NCBI RefSeq assembly: GCF_030687295.1
Contig: NZ_CP117425.1
Location: forward strand, 5,150,001-5,214,000
Reading direction: 5' to 3'
DNA: 64,000 nucleotides
DNA from: Pseudomonas beijingensis
GTDB taxonomy: Bacteria > Pseudomonadota > Gammaproteobacteria > Pseudomonadales > Pseudomonadaceae
In this document: one piece after another, positions 49,696 to 58,883 of the stretch
Position numbering within the stretch: the stretch's first letter is position 1
Layout: every line of letters begins with the position of its first letter
Program-made: the position numbers and the translations under genes
The notes under the pieces: model-generated
Database searches by the model: none
The model's input: only the letters and a program-made list of their open reading frames with translations
What the model was told of the DNA's origin: nothing

Positions 49696-50205
49696 TCAGT
49701 CGAACGCGCCATTGAGCACTTCATAGATGATGCCAGTGGCGATCGCCACCAGGATCAGGTCCGTGCCAACCTGCTGCCATTCATAACCGTCATAGTGCGG
49801 CAACCGCCCCAGCAACCGGCCGTCGAGCTTCTTGGCGATGCCAGGTGGCAACGGTTTGCCGCGGGCGAGGTTTTTCTGGATGCCCGGCGGCAATGCCGGA
49901 CCGGGGCTCCAATAATCGCGATAGCCACCAATCACACCCAAAATACCGCCACGGTCGATGCTCGGACCGTTATGCCAATCGCCGCCACCGCCTTGGTTTC
50001 CCTTGCCGCCCTGATTGCCCTTGTTACCGGGGTTTCCTTGACCGCCCTTGTTGCCCTGCCCGCCTTTACCTCCCTGTCCATGACCGGGGCCTTGATCGAA
50101 TTGAGCGTTTCCCTTGCCGTTGCCCGGGTCTGCGACAACAATGCCAGGGCCCGCCACCAGGGCGAAACAGGTCACTGCAGCAATCAACGAGCGCGATTTG
50201 AACAT
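49696..50205 (-). CDS. CigR/RcnB-like exported glycine-rich protein
   Basis: A 169-residue exported protein. A signal peptide (MFKSRSLIAAVTCFALVAGP) leads to a low-complexity Gly/Gln/Asn/Lys region (residues ~28-80). The conserved C-terminus has LPPGIQKNLARGKPLPPGIA, then YDGYEWQQVGTDLILVAIAT, as in the CigR anti-virulence protein family. The final hydrophobic stretch may insert in the membrane. Function in pseudomonads is unclear. Confidence 0.75.
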   Translation of the reverse strand: MFKSRSLIAAVTCFALVAGPGIVVADPGNGKGNAQFDQGPGHGQGGKGGQGNKGGQGNPGNKGNQGGKGNQGGGGDWHNGPSIDRGGILGVIGGYRDYWSPGPALPPGIQKNLARGKPLPPGIAKKLDGRLLGRLPHYDGYEWQQVGTDLILVAIATGIIYEVLNGAFD

Positions 50206-50334
50206 GGCAGTTCTCTCAAAAAAGGGATGTCCCCTGTAAAGATATAGAGACTCACCGTGATATTAGTTCCATATCACACTGCGCGCCGCGTGCCTGAACC
50301 GGATGACACCAGAACACAACAATCAAGGAGCGCC

Positions 50335-51546
50335 ATGCGCAAGGATTACCTGGCTTTTTTCGCCTCGATGTTCCTCTCCCGGTTGGCCGACCAGATCTTG
50401 CTGTTCATCGTCCCGCTGATTGTTTTCCAAACCACTAACAGCGTCGCCTGGGCAGGCCTGGCCTTTTTCGTCGAATCCTTGCCACGCTATTTGGCGTTCC
50501 CGATCTGCGGCGCACTGTGCGACAAGTTCCCTCCGATTCGCATCCTGCACATCAGCCAGGTCTATCGCGCCGCGGCCTGCGGCGTGGCGGTCGTGCTGTA
50601 TGGCGTCTTCGGCGGCATCTATTGGATAGTGGCGCTCTCGGCCCTGTGCGGCGTATTGACCACGCAAGGCATCATGGCCCGCGAAGTGGTGATGCCGTAC
50701 ATCTTCAAGCACTACACCTACACCAAGACCCTGTCCTACTCGCAAATCGCCGACCAGACCGGCTTGGTGCTGGGCCCGCTGATCGCTGCGCTGCTGCTTG
50801 AAGTGTGGGCGTGGCATTGGGTGGTGCTGGCGATTGCCGGGCTGTTCCTGCTGGCGGACCTGGCCATGGGGTACTGGCAACGCACCAGCTCGGTCACCCT
50901 GGAAGCCTTCGAGCAACATCACGACCTCTGGCTGAACCCGCTGCGCGTTGCCTTCGGTCACATTCGCAACCTGGCGGAACTGAAAAAAATCATCAGCCTG
51001 GCGGTGGGCGTCAACCTGATCATCGGTGTCACCCTCGCCACGTCGGCGGCCATGGTCATCGGCCACTACGGCGCTGGAAAGGATGATTACGCCGGGTTGC
51101 AGGCGGCCGGTGCGGTGACCACCATCGTCATCCTGTTTATCCTGGCCCGGGTGACCTTGCCGTTGAAGCTGCTGGGGGCCCTCTCCTACACGCTGATCGC
51201 CGTCGGCGCCTTCATCACCGCCCTCAGCCCGAACACAGGGGGCTACGTCGTCGGTTTCTTGCTGATCGTCGGTTTCGACAAAATGTTCAACGTCTACTTC
51301 CGCACCCTGCGCCAACAAGTCATTCCACCCCAGGACTTCGGCAAGACCGTCGGCGTCATCACGCTGCTTAATAACCTGTCGCAACCGCTCGCTGGCCTGC
51401 TCGTCGCGGCGCTGGCCGCGCCTGTTGGGACGCAAAAAGTGATTCTGCTGCTGGCGGTTGCCACCAGCCTGATCGGAATCGCAGTGGGCGTGCTGAACAG
51501 GCATTCAATACATGCATCCAGCGTCTACAACACCGAAACCGACTGA
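50335..51546 (+). CDS. MFS transporter (DHA3/EntS-like exporter)
   Basis: A 403-residue inner-membrane protein with about twelve helices (LAFFASMFLSRLADQILLFI; the loop GALCDKFPPIRILHISQVYR). It resembles the drug/siderophore-exporter branch (MFS_3). AAGGAG lies four bases ahead of the ATG at 50335. Substrate unknown; the gene stands alone. Confidence 0.85.
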   Translation: MRKDYLAFFASMFLSRLADQILLFIVPLIVFQTTNSVAWAGLAFFVESLPRYLAFPICGALCDKFPPIRILHISQVYRAAACGVAVVLYGVFGGIYWIVALSALCGVLTTQGIMAREVVMPYIFKHYTYTKTLSYSQIADQTGLVLGPLIAALLLEVWAWHWVVLAIAGLFLLADLAMGYWQRTSSVTLEAFEQHHDLWLNPLRVAFGHIRNLAELKKIISLAVGVNLIIGVTLATSAAMVIGHYGAGKDDYAGLQAAGAVTTIVILFILARVTLPLKLLGALSYTLIAVGAFITALSPNTGGYVVGFLLIVGFDKMFNVYFRTLRQQVIPPQDFGKTVGVITLLNNLSQPLAGLLVAALAAPVGTQKVILLLAVATSLIGIAVGVLNRHSIHASSVYNTETD

Positions 51547-51567
51547 CCCAGTCCGAGGGTCGGTTTG
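51545..51567 (+). terminator. Possible terminator after the MFS gene
   Basis: GACCCAGTCCGAGGGTC followed by GGTTTGTATT; a short stem overlapping the stop codon. Confidence 0.5.
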
Positions 51568-51779
51568 TATTATCAGTGACTTATTGTTGAGGCATGGTTG
51601 AAACGTTGCCAGCGTCGAGGTACGTCTGCCTCGCCATTCGTCAGCTGTCAAATGTCGTGACCACCCAGCGGCCCTGTCTGGCTCAGGGCTTGCACTGGTC
51701 TGTCTCAGCAGCCAAGAACGACGTAATTCTGACGCGGCGGCAAATTAATCAATGCTTGGTCAGCAAACGGAGATGTACC

Positions 51780-51986
51780 GTGTCAACTCTCAACGAAATC
51801 GCAGCGAACCACGCGAGAATGGCAAAGTTAAAGGAAGAAGAGTCGATGCGGCTGAGCGCGCTTCAGGGCCAGGTGGTGGGGAGTTTTGAAATTCCACCCA
51901 TCGAGGCGCCACAGGAAATGTCGCTGCACTTCATGACGGGTGTACAGGATCACTCGTTTGGGGACGCATCTGCGCTGAGTTTTTGA
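51780..51986 (+). CDS. Small hypothetical protein, 68 residues
   Basis: Starts at a GTG with GGAG seven bases upstream: (M)STLNEIAANHARMAKLKEEE, a helical N-terminus with heptad-like spacing, then SFEIPPIEAPQEMSLHFMTG. A hairpin follows its stop. The preceding ~230 bases after the MFS gene hold no gene that I can see. No family recognised, and the call rests on the ribosome binding site and composition. Confidence 0.5.
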   Translation: MSTLNEIAANHARMAKLKEEESMRLSALQGQVVGSFEIPPIEAPQEMSLHFMTGVQDHSFGDASALSF

Positions 51987-52007
51987 CCTGGGTGTTGAGG
52001 AGGCCCC

Positions 52008-52031
52008 GTCGCCCGGTTGTAAGCGGGCGAC
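52008..52031. terminator. Hairpin between convergent genes
   Basis: GTCGCCCG, eight-base loop, CGGGCGAC. Sits between the small gene ending at 51986 and azlD ending at 52040. Confidence 0.6.
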
Positions 52032-52039
52032 TTGGCCGT

Positions 52040-52348
52040 TCAGAACTGTCTGGCTAAAGCTGCTGCAAGTATGCCGGCCGCAATGGCTGGCAGCGGTTTT
52101 TTCAATGTCAACATGACGATTGCCGTGGTCAGCAAAGCCAGGCGTGCGCCGTTGTCACCTTTAACCGCCAGCGGAGCCAGCACCGCCACCAGCACCGAAC
52201 CGGACATGGCCGTGATGAACTGCTGCACCCGATAGTTGATCGGCACGAACGACATCACGAAAACACCGCCCCACCGAGTCGCCAATGTCACCGCGGCCAT
52301 TATCAAGATGATCAGCAAGGTGCCATAACCCGCCGTTTCGATGTTCAT
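52040..52348 (-). CDS. azlD: AzlD-family branched-chain amino acid exporter subunit
   Basis: A 102-residue protein with three or four hydrophobic helices (GTLLIILIMAAVTLATRWGG; LLTTAIVMLTLKKPLPAIAAG). It is the small partner of AzlC in exporters of branched-chain and other amino acids. The ATG at 52348 overlaps the azlC stop as ATGA; a longer frame running through azlC is not real. Confidence 0.88.
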   Translation of the reverse strand: MNIETAGYGTLLIILIMAAVTLATRWGGVFVMSFVPINYRVQQFITAMSGSVLVAVLAPLAVKGDNGARLALLTTAIVMLTLKKPLPAIAAGILAAALARQF

Positions 52349-53055
52349 TGTTGTTTCTCCATCCACAGTGCACCCAGAACGCCTCCCGCCAAAGCCCCCA
52401 CCACGACATGACTGTTCGCCGGCAAATACCAGTAGGCCAACAGCGATGAGCAGGCCGCCACGGTCCAGATGATGAACATGCGCAGGTTCTTTTTCCCGCC
52501 GACAACCATCGCCAACAAGAAACAGCCCATCACCATATCGAGCCCGAAACTGACCGGGTTCTCGATGGCGCTGCCAAAATGAAGCCCCAGCCAACTGCCC
52601 AGGATCCAAGCGACCCAGAGTGCAATGCCGCCGCCGGATAAAAGCCCGAGCCCCGGCTTGCCCCGACTGAACGCCTGCATCGCCATTGCCCAGTTGGCGT
52701 CCGACACAACCAGCATCACACCGTAGCGTTTGGCAACGGGCAACTCCCGCAGCCAGGGGTAAAGCGTCGCGCCCATCAACAAGTGCCGGGCGTTGATGGC
52801 GAAGACCGTGATCATCAGGGGAACGACCGGAACTTGCTGTCCCCACAGATCCAGCGCGGCAAATTGAGAAGCGCCGGCAAAAACCAGGGTGCTCATGAGC
52901 ACGGCTGACGTATCACTCAAGCCCGTTTGCGCAGCCGCCAGGCCGAAAGCAACGCCGAACACGACGACGAAAAGAGAGATGGGGATCAGTTGCTTGAAAC
53001 CGTCGTAGATGTGATTCAACGTCAGCGCGTGCAGGTGGGGTTCAACATTCGACAA
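52345..53055 (-). CDS. azlC: AzlC-family amino acid exporter
   Basis: A 236-residue inner-membrane protein (IPISLFVVVFGVAFGLAAAQ; MSTLVFAGASQFAALDLWGQ; FAINARHLLMGATLYPWL). The FAGASQFA and INxRHLLMG motifs are characteristic of AzlC. Works with AzlD encoded directly downstream. Confidence 0.93.
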   Translation of the reverse strand: MSNVEPHLHALTLNHIYDGFKQLIPISLFVVVFGVAFGLAAAQTGLSDTSAVLMSTLVFAGASQFAALDLWGQQVPVVPLMITVFAINARHLLMGATLYPWLRELPVAKRYGVMLVVSDANWAMAMQAFSRGKPGLGLLSGGGIALWVAWILGSWLGLHFGSAIENPVSFGLDMVMGCFLLAMVVGGKKNLRMFIIWTVAACSSLLAYWYLPANSHVVVGALAGGVLGALWMEKQQ

Positions 53056-53229
53056 AACAGGGCCTCTTCTGAATATCTGCGGTGCAAAAACCGAGAGTAT
53101 GGGGCTGAATCTGCTTGTCGAACACTTTTTGGCGGGTCAATGGGCAACTCAACCCGCCGAGCCTTAGAGATTGCGCGTGACAAACCGCCAAAGTGGGTAA
53201 ACGTCAAATCCTTGCATAGTCCTTCCAGA

Positions 53230-53996
53230 TCAGCCTTGGAGGATCAGGTCATAGGACAGCTTGCTGATCAGGATCACCAGCAGCACCAGGAACAGCGCGC
53301 GGACAAAGGGCACTCCCTTGCGCACCGCCAGCCAGGTGCCAGTCAGCGCGCCGAGGATATTGAACAGCGCCATCGGCAGCGCTACCAAGTAGAGAACGTT
53401 GCCGCTCGGTATAAAGAACAGCAGCGCTGCGACATTGGTGGCGATATTCACCAGCTTGGCCGACGCCGAGGCGTGCAGGAAGTCGAAGGCGAAGCAGCGA
53501 ATGAACAGGAAGATCAGGAAGCTGCCGGTGCCCGGTCCGAACAAACCGTCGTAGAAGCCGATGGCGCCACCGACCAGTACCGCCAGCAGCTTCTCCTTGG
53601 TGCCGATGTGCATGGGCTTGTGCAGGCTGCCGAAGTCCTTTTTCCAGAAGGTATAGATCGCCATCAGCATGATTAGCACCAATACCGCCGGGCGCATCAG
53701 TGCCTGCGGCACGATCGATACCGTCGCCGCGCCAGCGAAGGCCATGACAAAAGCCGCGCCGGCGGCAGGAAAACTACCAGGCTCCAGTCGATCACCACCT
53801 TGCGCACGAACGAGCGTGCGGCAAAGGCCGTGCCGCAGGCCGCCGCGACCTTGTTGGTTCCGAGCAGGGCGGCGGGCTGGGCGCTGGGTAGCACATTGAA
53901 CAGTGCCGGGATCTGGATCAGGCCGCCGCCGCCGACGGCCGCATCGATCAGACCGGCGGCGAAGGCGAAGACACATAGCAGGACGATATCGAACAT
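53230..53996 (-). pseudogene. TauE/SafE-type exporter gene, interrupted by a frameshift
   Basis: The first part (MFDIVLLCVFAFAAGLIDAA, then VGGGGLIQIPALFNVLPSAQ... to RKVVIDWSLVV) is in one frame and the rest (GAAFVMAFAGAATVSIVPQA... GFYDGLFGPGTGSFLIFLFI ... LSYDLILQG) in another. The switch lies near 53770, at GTAGTTTTCCTGCC, where two extra Ts relative to an intact gene would explain it. Joined, the two parts give a full ~255-residue exporter for sulfonates, sulfite or similar anions. It is either a young pseudogene or a sequencing error. It starts four bases after the dioxygenase gene. Confidence 0.85.
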
Positions 53997-54000
53997 TGAA

Positions 54001-55086
54001 TCAGGCTCTGGCGATAAAGGGGTGGGTGGTTGAGATCGGGAGCAGACGCTTGCGGTCGTTGACGCCGAAGACCCGCAGCATCCAGCGGTCCAGACCGTCG
54101 TAGCGCGGCGCGAAGCCATCGCGCGCGTGCAAGGTCTGCTGGTTCTTGAAGATCAGCATGTCGCCGGGCTGCAGCAGTACCGAGCGGACCACGTCAGGGT
54201 GACTGGCGGCGGCGGCGAACAGTTGCAGGGCCAGTCGCGAGTGCTCGCAGTGAGCGCTGACGCTGGCCATGTTGTAGCGACAGTGCAGGCCGCCGCTGCT
54301 GGGCCGGTAGAGCAGCGGGACATGTTCCAGGACCTTGCCCTGGTGGTCGAACGAGTCCGGCCGGCGTACCGAAAAGCTCGGGCGCAGCAGCTCCTGCTCG
54401 ACGAAGTCCGGCAGCATGTTGAGCACGTCGGCAATCGCGACGATCCGTGTCGGCACCGTCAGTTCGCAGCGCAAGCCGGTCAGGCTCAGGTACTCGGGAC
54501 AGGCGGACAACTGCTGCACGGCCTCGCAGCTGAGCGGCAGGTGTGGGTTGTCGACATGCATGCCCAGGTCCAGGAGCGAGCCGTAAGAACTCTTCTCGGT
54601 TTCCCGCTGCTGCCTGGGCGAGACATGGCGAAATACGCTGTCCTCGCTCTCTCCCTGGTAACCCACCGGGCAGGTGCCGAGCACGGCGAGTACCGCGAGG
54701 ATCGCCCCTGCGACCACCGGCAGTTCGGCAATATCCGGGTCGCCGCCGTAGGGCGTCGCCGGCAACTGCGCATCGACCGGCAGGCCACGGATCACCAGCG
54801 CCACCTCGTCGCAGTGCTGGAAGTCACGCAGCAAGCGGGATTTTTCCGGAGCCAGCAGTTGTTCCAGGCAGCGTCCGAGGGCCGGCATCTGCCGCAGGCC
54901 GCAGGCGCTGTCGCCGATTGCGAAATGCTTGAGTTCGGCGTGGAGTTTTCTTTTTTCTTCGTAGGAAATCTGTAATTCGACCAAAGGCAGTTCTGTCGAG
55001 AGGGGGGCTTTTGGCACCAGCCATTCGTGGGTCGCTTCGCCCGCAAGGGCGGTTGCTTTTCTAAGTGTTTCATCCAGCGTTGACAT
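54001..55086 (-). CDS. Fe(II)/2-oxoglutarate dioxygenase, TauD/clavaminate-synthase-like
   Basis: A 361-residue non-haem oxygenase. Iron ligands H177 and D179 (LGMHVDNPH) and distal H320 (QQTLHARDGF) are present, with R334 14 residues later to bind 2-oxoglutarate, the same spacing as clavaminate synthase. Relatives hydroxylate free amino acids (Arg, Asn, Lys) or build natural products. AGGAG suits the second ATG (55086) better than 55092. It is followed by a TauE-type exporter and divergent from a LysR gene. Substrate unknown. Confidence 0.85.
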   Translation of the reverse strand: MSTLDETLRKATALAGEATHEWLVPKAPLSTELPLVELQISYEEKRKLHAELKHFAIGDSACGLRQMPALGRCLEQLLAPEKSRLLRDFQHCDEVALVIRGLPVDAQLPATPYGGDPDIAELPVVAGAILAVLAVLGTCPVGYQGESEDSVFRHVSPRQQRETEKSSYGSLLDLGMHVDNPHLPLSCEAVQQLSACPEYLSLTGLRCELTVPTRIVAIADVLNMLPDFVEQELLRPSFSVRRPDSFDHQGKVLEHVPLLYRPSSGGLHCRYNMASVSAHCEHSRLALQLFAAAASHPDVVRSVLLQPGDMLIFKNQQTLHARDGFAPRYDGLDRWMLRVFGVNDRKRLLPISTTHPFIARA

Positions 55087-55195
55087 ATCCATCGCTCCTA
55101 TTTAGCTACGTCCTTGTGGTGAGAGCGGGAAGGCTAACGGAAGGGGCTTTTTTGTGTTGCAATGTCATATTGTGAAAAGTGCAATGAGGTGGCCG

Positions 55196-56110
55196 ATGGC
55201 ACTGGATATGTTGGCTGATCTTGAAGCCTTTGCGACGGTGGCCCGCAAGCGCAGCTTTGTCGTCGCAGCCCGGAGCCTGGGGCGCTCCCCTAGCTCGCTG
55301 ACCCGCGCCATTCAAGGGCTGGAAGAACGTAGCGGGGTCAAGCTGTTCAATCGCTCGGCCAATGCCGTGACGCTGACCGAGGCCGGCGAGCGGCTACTGC
55401 CCCACTCCTACAGAATGCTCGATCTGCAACGTGAGGCGGACGAGGACCTGGCCGGGCTCAACGGCCTGGCCACCGGCTGGATCCGCTTTTCCGCACCGGA
55501 ATCCTTGGCCCACACAGTGGTCCCCGGGTTGATCGCCCAGTACAGCCAGCGTTATCCCGATGTCAGCGTGGATGTGATCTTCACCGATGCAGCGGTCGAT
55601 CCGGTCAAGGGCAAGCTGGACTTTTCGATTCGCGGCGCCTTTCCACAATCCAGCGACCTGATCGGCTACCCGCTGTGGAGCTATTCGCGCTACCTCTACG
55701 CCAGCCCTGGCTATCTGGAGCGATGCGGGCTGCCAGCGTCCATCGAGGCGCTGGAACAGCACGCATTGATCCTGCACACGGCGCCGCGGATTCTCAAGGA
55801 ATGGAATTTTCGTGGGCCGGGCCAGGCCGGCAGTTTTCGCGTGCACCCCAAGTTTCGTTTCAGTTCCGGCGCGGCGGTGTTCCAGGCTGCGCTGGCCGGT
55901 GCCGGGATTGCCCGTCTGGCCGACTGGCTGGCGGAGCCGGAAGTGGCGGCGGGACGCCTGGCGCGGGTGTTCCCCGAGTACAAGCTGACCTCCAGCACGG
56001 GTGAAGACCCGCGCATGCATGCGGTCTATCCAGCCGGCAACCTGCCGTTGCGGGTCAAGAACCTGCTGGACATGATCCGTGTCTACGGTGACAGCGTCAG
56101 TCGCTCCTGA
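55196..56110 (+). CDS. LysR-family regulator of the dioxygenase gene
   Basis: A 304-residue LysR protein (MLADLEAFATVARKRSFVVA; SPSSLTRAIQGLEERSGVKLF; effector domain from GWIRFSAPESLAHTVVPGLI). GAGG lies six bases ahead of the ATG at 55196. Divergent from the dioxygenase-exporter pair, so probably their activator. About 190 bases without a gene follow it. Confidence 0.88.
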   Translation: MALDMLADLEAFATVARKRSFVVAARSLGRSPSSLTRAIQGLEERSGVKLFNRSANAVTLTEAGERLLPHSYRMLDLQREADEDLAGLNGLATGWIRFSAPESLAHTVVPGLIAQYSQRYPDVSVDVIFTDAAVDPVKGKLDFSIRGAFPQSSDLIGYPLWSYSRYLYASPGYLERCGLPASIEALEQHALILHTAPRILKEWNFRGPGQAGSFRVHPKFRFSSGAAVFQAALAGAGIARLADWLAEPEVAAGRLARVFPEYKLTSSTGEDPRMHAVYPAGNLPLRVKNLLDMIRVYGDSVSRS

Positions 56111-56349
56111 AGCTCGGCCGACGCCCCCCAATTGAAAAAATAGAGTGAAGCACGTCACAGACCAGACGACCGCTCAAGCGGGCCAGTGCGGAATGTTCCA
56201 CACCAAGGGCCATAAAACGGCAAAATAAGCACTTCAGGGACTCATTCGAGCCCTTCGTCAAAGATCAAAGCAATCAATGCGCTAGAAACAGAGCACAGGA
56301 TTTCTTGGAAGAAAGAAAAGTTACTTATGGAAAGCAGGAGCCTTGCAAA

Positions 56350-56778
56350 ATGAGCACGACTGAACAAGTACAAAGCACCGGTAAATACAGCGCCAAATGG
56401 CAGGAGCGCTTCGACTTCTTTGACACCTACGGTGCGCCAAACGACCCGCGCTACAAGGAAGCCGTCAAGACGTTGCCTGGCGTCAAGAAGAAGATCCTCA
56501 TCAACGCCAACGTGATTGCGTTTTTCTTCGGCCCTATCTACCTGTTCGTCCTGGGTCTGTGGAAGAAAAACCTGGCCCTGTTTGGTATTTTTCTGGCGAT
56601 CCACATCGCATTGAGCGTGATTTTCGCCATCATTGGCATGGAGTTTCCTCGGCCATTGAGCACTGGCCTGAGCATCGCCATGTCGATGATGTACGCACTC
56701 ATGGCCAACTACGCGTACTACCTCAAGGAAGTGAAAGGCGAGCAAGGCTGGAACCCGTTCAAAGGCATGCGTCTCTGA
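56350..56778 (+). CDS. DUF2628-family membrane protein
   Basis: A 142-residue protein: a polar N-terminus (KYSAKWQERFDFFDTYGAPN) then about three hydrophobic segments (ILINANVIAFFFGPIYLFVL; LALFGIFLAIHIALSVIFAI). The layout fits DUF2628, of unknown function. AGGAG precedes the ATG at 56350 by nine bases. A terminator hairpin follows. Confidence 0.8.
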   Translation: MSTTEQVQSTGKYSAKWQERFDFFDTYGAPNDPRYKEAVKTLPGVKKKILINANVIAFFFGPIYLFVLGLWKKNLALFGIFLAIHIALSVIFAIIGMEFPRPLSTGLSIAMSMMYALMANYAYYLKEVKGEQGWNPFKGMRL

Positions 56779-56795
56779 TTGCAGGCTTGGGTCAT

Positions 56796-56837
56796 CAACA
56801 GCCCGCGCCTCGTCATGAGTGTGCGGGCTTGTTGTTT
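56796..56837 (+). terminator. Terminator after the DUF2628 gene
   Basis: CAACAGCCCGC ... GCGGGCTTGTTG followed by TTTCT. Confidence 0.75.
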
Positions 56838-56876
56838 CTGAAGGTGGAATTTTTGCGGAGCAGAATCAGCCGATGC

Positions 56877-57029
56877 TCAACTATCCCGATGACCTAAATG
56901 TTGTTTTTTTACACCATCCCTAGCCTTTCGCTCGAAATAGGCATGAACAAACCACAAAGCCAGGGCAAACCCGGCAAAGCCAAAAATGAAGAGCAACACT
57001 TCTATTGCAGTACCTTCATGAGAAAACAT
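56877..57029 (-). CDS. Small single-helix membrane protein, 50 residues
   Basis: A short frame on the minus strand: MFSHEGTAIEVLLFIFGFAG, then FALALWFVHAYFERKA with a basic tail. It has one strong transmembrane helix followed by positive charges, predicting the C-terminus inside the cell. GAGG lies nine bases ahead of the ATG. It lies between the rightward DUF2628 and phosphotransferase genes but on the opposite strand. Function unknown. Confidence 0.65.
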   Translation of the reverse strand: MFSHEGTAIEVLLFIFGFAGFALALWFVHAYFERKARDGVKKQHLGHRDS

Positions 57030-57250
57030 TGTGCTCACCTCGTCCTTAAGTGGGTGGACCGAAAATCGCCACGCTCGAAATCTCTCGTAACAATCCGAAC
57101 ATTTTCAGGGTAGTCGTCATCAACCTGCGTGACAACCCTTTATCCCCGTACAACCCCCGGTCTAGACCAGTCGCCGACCAATGACACCCTGCCCCGGCGG
57201 GCCAATGTGTGGTTTCATAACGGTCGGTCCAGACCCTCCAAGGAGCTGTG

Positions 57251-58072
57251 GTGAACACCAAGGACGAATCAACCACCACCCCGCTACACGAAGAAATGAT
57301 CGCGAAACTCCCGAGCAGCTGGCGGCAGCGCTTCAAGCATCACAGCTGGCAGCAAATGACCGTCGGCTGTTCGGATGCCGCAGTCTTTCGCCTGAATGCT
57401 TTCGGCGCACCCGCCCTGTTCATCAAGACAGAACCCGCCGGACCGTTAAGCGAGCTACGCGACGAAGCGGCTAGGCTGCGTTGGCTGGCCTCTACCGGCA
57501 CCCCTTGCGCCCATGTCCTCGATGAAGCCCACGACACGGACAGGGGCTGGCTGTTGTTAAGCGCGGTGCCGGGGGTTGACCTGCTGTCGGCCCCCATCGA
57601 CGCGGTGGTCAAGGTCAACATCATGGCCGACGCCCTGCGCCAACTCCATCAACTCGACCCGGTCGATTGCCCCTTCGACCATAGCCCCAGCCATCGCATT
57701 GCCAAGGCCCGAGCCCGAATGGAAGCCGGGCTTGTCGATCAGGAGGAATTGGACGAAGAGCACCAGGGACTCGCCCCCGACTTACTCTTTGAAAAATTGC
57801 TAAACCGCCAACCAGCCGAACAAAACCTCGTCGTGACCCACGGCGACGCTTGCCTGCCCAATATCATTGTCGACAACGGTCGTTTTACGGGTTTCATTGA
57901 TTGCGGTCGGCTGGGCGTTGCGGATCGATATCAGGACCTGGCGTTGACAACTCGGGACATTGCCGAGGAACTGGGAGAACAATGGGTAGCGCCATTTCTG
58001 CGGCGATACGCAGTGCTGGAAGTCGATCAGGACCGAATTTATTTTTATCGGCTTCTGGATGAGTTCTTCTAG
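57251..58072 (+). CDS. APH(3')-like aminoglycoside phosphotransferase
   Basis: A 273-residue kinase-fold protein. It has the Brenner motif [20 protein letters not shown] with catalytic Asp, the metal-binding [18 protein letters not shown], an N-terminal Lys in [10 protein letters not shown] for ATP, and a C-terminal [12 protein letters not shown], all as in APH(3') enzymes of the APH(3')-II type. It should phosphorylate kanamycin-class compounds, though chromosomal copies often have weak activity. AAGGAG suits the GTG at 57251; an adjacent GTG at 57248 is possible. Confidence 0.9.
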   Translation: MNTKDESTTTPLHEEMIAKLPSSWRQRFKHHSWQQMTVGCSDAAVFRLNAFGAPALFIKTEPAGPLSELRDEAARLRWLASTGTPCAHVLDEAHDTDRGWLLLSAVPGVDLLSAPIDAVVKVNIMADALRQLHQLDPVDCPFDHSPSHRIAKARARMEAGLVDQEELDEEHQGLAPDLLFEKLLNRQPAEQNLVVTHGDACLPNIIVDNGRFTGFIDCGRLGVADRYQDLALTTRDIAEELGEQWVAPFLRRYAVLEVDQDRIYFYRLLDEFF

Positions 58073-58281
58073 CACCTGTAACAAGGGGGGCGGATTTATT
58101 TCCCAGGCAGTCTCAACTGATCCAAGCAAAACCGCTCTCCCTTCAAGAAACGCGTCAACACAGCACTAGAATCCATCCCCTTTTATTTCCGGTCTACGCA
58201 TTCGATTGGAATCGGCTAATGACCATCGGGACCGCTAGTGCTGACGCTAGATACAGCCCACGCCAGACGCAATGCAGAGGT

Positions 58282-58875
58282 TTATAAACTCTTCTGATCA
58301 ATCCCAGCCCATCCGAGCGATTGAGAAAACGACTCGTCCAAGACTACCTCCTGGGTCGGAGATACGTTTTTATCGATACCAATCGTCCTGAATCTTAAAA
58401 CGCTGCCCTGGAGCATCTGTTTAAGAATTGCCTTGGCTCTGTCCCCTCCAGTCACTGCGCAACCACCCAATATTTTGTGAATATTCAAACCCTGCGCCTG
58501 GGCTTGCCTTGTGAGCTCCGAACGTGGCCTCAACACATATTCCAGAGATGGCTTCCCCAAGATCATAGGGGTCTCCTGAGACGAGATTGTCCATACCTCG
58601 TTCTGATCAATCCATATTTGAGCCGTTACGATCGGAATCCGAACATCTCCATTGGACATCAGTCCGACGTAGATCTCTTCGCCCTCTTTACGTACAACTG
58701 GAAATATGTTCGAAGTATTAAGAAACGAGTTACCCGCTGTGTAATTTCCAGTTGTGACGATCAAACTGGTTCTTTTGGGGAATACTTCACTCTCACTGGA
58801 TATCTTCCAGGCGGGCCCCGTCGTGCACCCGCTCAGAATCGCGATTGCGAACGCAACGACCACAGTCCGTATCAT
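58282..58875 (-). CDS. Putative lipoprotein of unknown function
   Basis: A 197-residue protein with a lipoprotein signal (MIRTVVVAFAIAILSGCTTG). The body is beta-rich (SSESEVFPKRTSLIVTTGNY; EGEEIYVGLMSNGDVRIPIV). AGGAG lies just ahead of the ATG at 58875, eight bases after the upstream gene's stop, so the two form an operon. Composition is less GC-rich than core genes nearby, suggesting transfer. No family recognised. Confidence 0.7.
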   Translation of the reverse strand: MIRTVVVAFAIAILSGCTTGPAWKISSESEVFPKRTSLIVTTGNYTAGNSFLNTSNIFPVVRKEGEEIYVGLMSNGDVRIPIVTAQIWIDQNEVWTISSQETPMILGKPSLEYVLRPRSELTRQAQAQGLNIHKILGGCAVTGGDRAKAILKQMLQGSVLRFRTIGIDKNVSPTQEVVLDESFSQSLGWAGIDQKSL

Positions 58876-58883
58876 GCTGTCTC

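Noticed and set aside
53755..53785. Programmed ribosomal frameshift in the TauE-type gene
   Set aside because: The switch region lacks an X-XXY-YYZ heptamer in the reading frame, and such control is not known for this family.
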